Source: Peribolospora baueri (taxonomy: Eukaryota > Basidiomycota > Peribolosporomycetes > Peribolosporales > Peribolosporaceae). From it: a stretch of DNA of 64,000 nt. Shown piece after piece: positions 61,409-64,000 of this stretch (positions within the stretch are counted from its first letter, which is position 1; every line of letters begins with the position of its first letter). Both the position numbers and the translations under genes were made by a program. The notes below the pieces were generated by a model that saw only the letters and a list, made by a program, of their open reading frames with translations, was not told where the DNA came from and did not search any database. The stretch is taken from positions 310,001-374,000 of the forward strand of contig JAMDHS010000005.1 of the NCBI GenBank assembly GCA_029717555.1, in the 5' to 3' direction.

Positions 61409-62062
61409 AAAGAGGGAGGAGTCTGTTCGCGCGGTGAAAAGAAGAAGGAGGTCTTGCCGTTTCGCTTCCCTTTCTCCTTCGGCCCGTGCCTCGCCTCTCG
61501 TGCGTTGTTGGGCTGGGTCAAGTTGGGTGCTGCGCGTTGTCGGTTCTGAACACACGTCATGTAGATGTGTCCGACACGGTCGCAACGCGTCCATGTCGTT
61601 CGTCTAGGCCACCCCGAGAGAGATTTGACCACCGTACGTAAGTACCTGTGCGTACAGTACAGTGCATCTGCATGCATATTTATTCTTTACATTCACTAAT
61701 TGATCTTTAGTAAGCTCAACTTGCCTGAATAATTTACCTTTTATAATAGTTTCAATCCGGGGACCGCTTGGCCGACGGACGCGGCCAAGTCGCCTCTCGT
61801 CCTCCTCTTAACCCCGAAACGTCGTCATGGTGGGGTGGTTATAGGATAGGATAGGATAGCATAGCATCATCGCTTCACATCTCATTTCATACCAACCCCG
61901 CCCGGCCTCGGAATCGTGGGCGATTGAAAAGGAAAAAAAGAGGAAAGGAAGAGGAGCGCGCGAGTCGAGGAAAGTCAACAAAGCCGGGGCGAAGCAAACA
62001 AACAAAAATAACAACAAGAGACAGAGCAGAGCTTCCGGACGCGGCGCTGCAACGCCGTCCCG
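61409..62062. other. Convergent gap, NUR1 / TauD-like gene
   Basis: Holds an AT-rich island of about 90 bp (61672-61760), striking in this GC-rich window, and a TAGGA/TAGCA tandem (61842-61868). No gene or named RNA is recognised. Confidence 0.6.
61842..61868. repeat. (ATAGG/ATAGC)n short tandem
   Basis: Five pentamer units, three ATAGG-type then two ATAGC-type. Confidence 0.85.
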
Positions 62063-63812
62063 TCACGCGTCTTGGGCCAAGGTCGACACCGCTCGCTTTG
62101 CAGCAAGCGCCTCGCGACGGCTGGTCGACGCGGGGTCGAGGTAGGGCTTATTAAAAGTGAAGCGAGGAAGCGAGCGGAGGTTAGAAAGAAGTTTGACGAG
62201 ACGCCCCTGCCCGTCTCTTTTCCTTCCTTCCACGCACCTTCTCGCCGACACCAACGGCCCTCGCACCCGTGCGCTTTCCGAGGTGGTCGTAGTCGGGCCT
62301 ACAAGTTTTACGGGGAGAAGAGAGAAAGTCATGCACCAGCCATCGGTCGTCATCCCGTGGTACGGCACTATCAAGAGATGCTCACGTCGCTGCGTGGTAA
62401 ACGCTACGATTGTCCCAGATCCTGATGATCGGGACAAATCAAAAAAAGAAAAAGACATAGGAAGGTCAGGCGGTAGGAAAGAAAAAAAAAGTCTACACGG
62501 AGAAAGAGACCGGCTGGCCAGCCACTTACGCGAGATCATTCTTGTTCCACTTGAGCCTGACTTGCAGGTCGTGGTTGTGAACGACGAGCGCCTCAAAGTA
62601 CTTCAAGAGCTTCTCGCTCTCGAATGGCGTCAGGCCGTCCAGGTGCGAGACGTGATGTCCAAACCCGAAGATGCTCTTCCACCCGGTCACCGGGTTGGTC
62701 CGAACGACGGGATGCTTCGCTTCGAGGACCTCGCCCACATTCAAAGGCGAGCCGCGAGGTTGGGTGTAAAGCTCGAAGCCGGCTCGGGCGGCCGTTTCGT
62801 TGAATTTGGGCTGGGCGTAGGTCGCCGTGAGGGTGTCGAGAAAGGCGCGGACGGGAGCGCTGATCCGGTCGTAGACTTCGTAACCGGACGCCCAGAGCGT
62901 GTCACCGCCAGCTGTGGAGGAGATCACGAGGGTGATTTGGACGTGAGATGTCCCAAACTTGACCGAGACATCAGAGGTTTCAAAGCGGCTCCTCACTTTC
63001 AGGCAGCGTATGAACCTTGAGGATAGAGTAATCGGCAGGGACGGGCTCGAACGTGATGCTGGGAACCAAAGCGCACTAGGCATGCGTCCAGCTATCTCGA
63101 CAAATCTCCAAGCGCTCCGTCCCCAAAAGACCAACTCACTCGGAATGCCACTCGTCGCTCAAAAACTTCCTGTCCCCCCAGCCATACGTCAGTCTCCTCT
63201 CGCTGCTGATCACGCTGACCTCATTGTCCTTGTTCAAATCGCCACGCTCGTTGACGATGTCGCCGCGACCTCCGTTCGAGACGGGGTGGATGTGGAGGCC
63301 CGATTCGGCAGGCTTGTCGGTGAGATGGCCGAGAAGGTTTGCGAGTTCTTTTTGCTGGTCGATCTCGATGCTTTATGGAGCGACGAAAACGGACCGTCAG
63401 AAATGGGCACGGTGGTGCGCGGCTGTGTCTCGTGAAAGGAGGCGAAAGAGCACTCACCTTTGGTTACGGAAGAAGACGACGCCGCGCTCGCTGACTGTCG
63501 CAGAATAATTCCCCAACCTCAAACTTACTTTAGCTTTCGCACTATTCAAAGCGCTCCGGAGAATAGCGTAGCCAACATCGACCACACACCAGTGATAGCG
63601 AGGTCGCGAATCAGCTCGTCCTTGTTCTCTGCATTAAGCAGGTCAGTCAGCTGGACGTCAGGAAACTCGCGGCCGATTACGGGCGTCACGTCGAATGACC
63701 TGAACTGGTCCAGCACGCCCTTCTTCTGTAGCGGCTCCGAGCGGAGCTTGGCAGAGGCGGAAGGAGACACCAGAGTGGTTCGGGAGGAGGACACGTCGGC
63801 GGTGGGGGGCAT
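62063..63812 (-). CDS. TauD/TfdA-family Fe(II)/2-oxoglutarate dioxygenase (Jlp1-like)
   Basis: Eight exons (63812-63590, 63494-63458, 63370-63140, 63058-62997, 62911-62530, 62421-62386, 62298-62238, 62146-62063) give 371 residues. The family oxidises sulfonates such as taurine (yeast Jlp1), or other small acids, to release sulfite or an equivalent. The metal site is explicit after splicing: WHSDITFEP (H162, D164), then the distal WDNRSVYHAATPDYD (H321), with a 2-oxoglutarate-binding Arg in GKRTGARAVGVGEKPY (about R337). Early blocks are REFPDVQLTDLL, LAITVSERGVVFFRNQ and LGHLTDKPAESGLHIHP. No targeting peptide is seen, so the enzyme is probably cytosolic. Substrate cannot be told from the sequence; fungal paralogues are numerous. 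The small exons of 37 and 36 nt are supported by unbroken motifs across their borders. Confidence 0.93.
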
Positions 63813-64000
63813 AGTTGCTGAATCAAAGATCAGATGGAAGCGCAAATGTGGAAAGGGTGAAGGTCAGGTGCGTTCGCCGACTGGAGTCAAGGAGTCTGAA
63901 GGACAGGACGGCCACTCTCGCCCGGCTTAAATACTTCGCTCGTCAACCTTGCTACAACTTGCTCTAGTACTTCGTACTGCGTCCTCTCTCCTTATTTCCA
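63813..64000. promoter_or_regulatory. Upstream region of the TauD-like gene (window edge)
   Basis: The start of the promoter and leader of the minus-strand dioxygenase gene; nothing specific is recognised. Confidence 0.5.

Overview
The window is nuclear DNA of a GC-rich fungus, almost certainly a basidiomycete. Genes are split by many short GT-AG introns (mostly about 50-150 nt). The products include complex I NDUFA12, an AlkB homologue 7 protein, the ergosterol enzyme ERG4, cell-wall GH16 enzymes and the nuclear rim protein NUR1. Coding-strand pyrimidine-rich leaders and low-complexity inserts in otherwise ordinary enzymes fit a GC-rich smut-type (Ustilaginomycotina-like) or similar lineage, but the subphylum is inference. 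I see no rRNA, no convincing tRNA, no CRISPR and no recognisable transposon or viral element.

Layout, left to right. 1-5.1 kb: two ER membrane genes on the + strand, VAP/SCS2 (contact-site tether) and a derlin (ER-associated degradation). 5.7-11.5 kb: two secretory-pathway genes on the - strand, a probably GPI-anchored GH16 glucanase and a conserved fungal surface protein of unknown function. 12.9-16.4 kb (+): a large divergent AAAP-like transporter. 16.7-22.4 kb (-): a 1645-residue orphan multipass membrane protein, divergent from NDUFA12 (22.8-23.7 kb, +). 23.9-26.3 kb (-): a protein with an exact 42-residue repeat carrying GGGQS. 27.3-28.8 kb (+): a decayed heme oxygenase. 29.3-30.5 kb (-) ALKBH7 and 31.0-34.0 kb (+) ERG4 are divergent; ERG4 appears to need 3-nt and 2-nt microexons. 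34.7-35.3 kb (-): a small secreted cysteine-rich protein. 36.2-37.8 kb (+): TAF8. 38.8-42.2 kb (-): a Sel1-like protein with a C-terminal cysteine finger, divergent from IMP1 (42.7-43.8 kb, +). 44.2-45.7 kb (-): the scavenger decapping enzyme DcpS. 49.0-54.1 kb (+): a RING-H2/PH/VWA protein with the domain order of Far1/Ste5 pheromone-MAPK scaffolds. 55.1-57.4 kb (-): glycerol kinase. 58.9-61.4 kb (+): NUR1. 62.1-63.8 kb (-): a TauD/TfdA dioxygenase.

The genes do not form one pathway. Most are housekeeping genes arranged as divergent pairs sharing 0.4-1.5 kb promoters, or as convergent pairs. The least ordinary loci are the Far1/Ste5-like scaffold, the GGGQS-repeat protein, the orphan multipass protein, the microexon-dependent ERG4 and the broken heme oxygenase. 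All exon borders were placed by hand from GT-AG signals, reading phase and remembered family patterns; none has transcript support.
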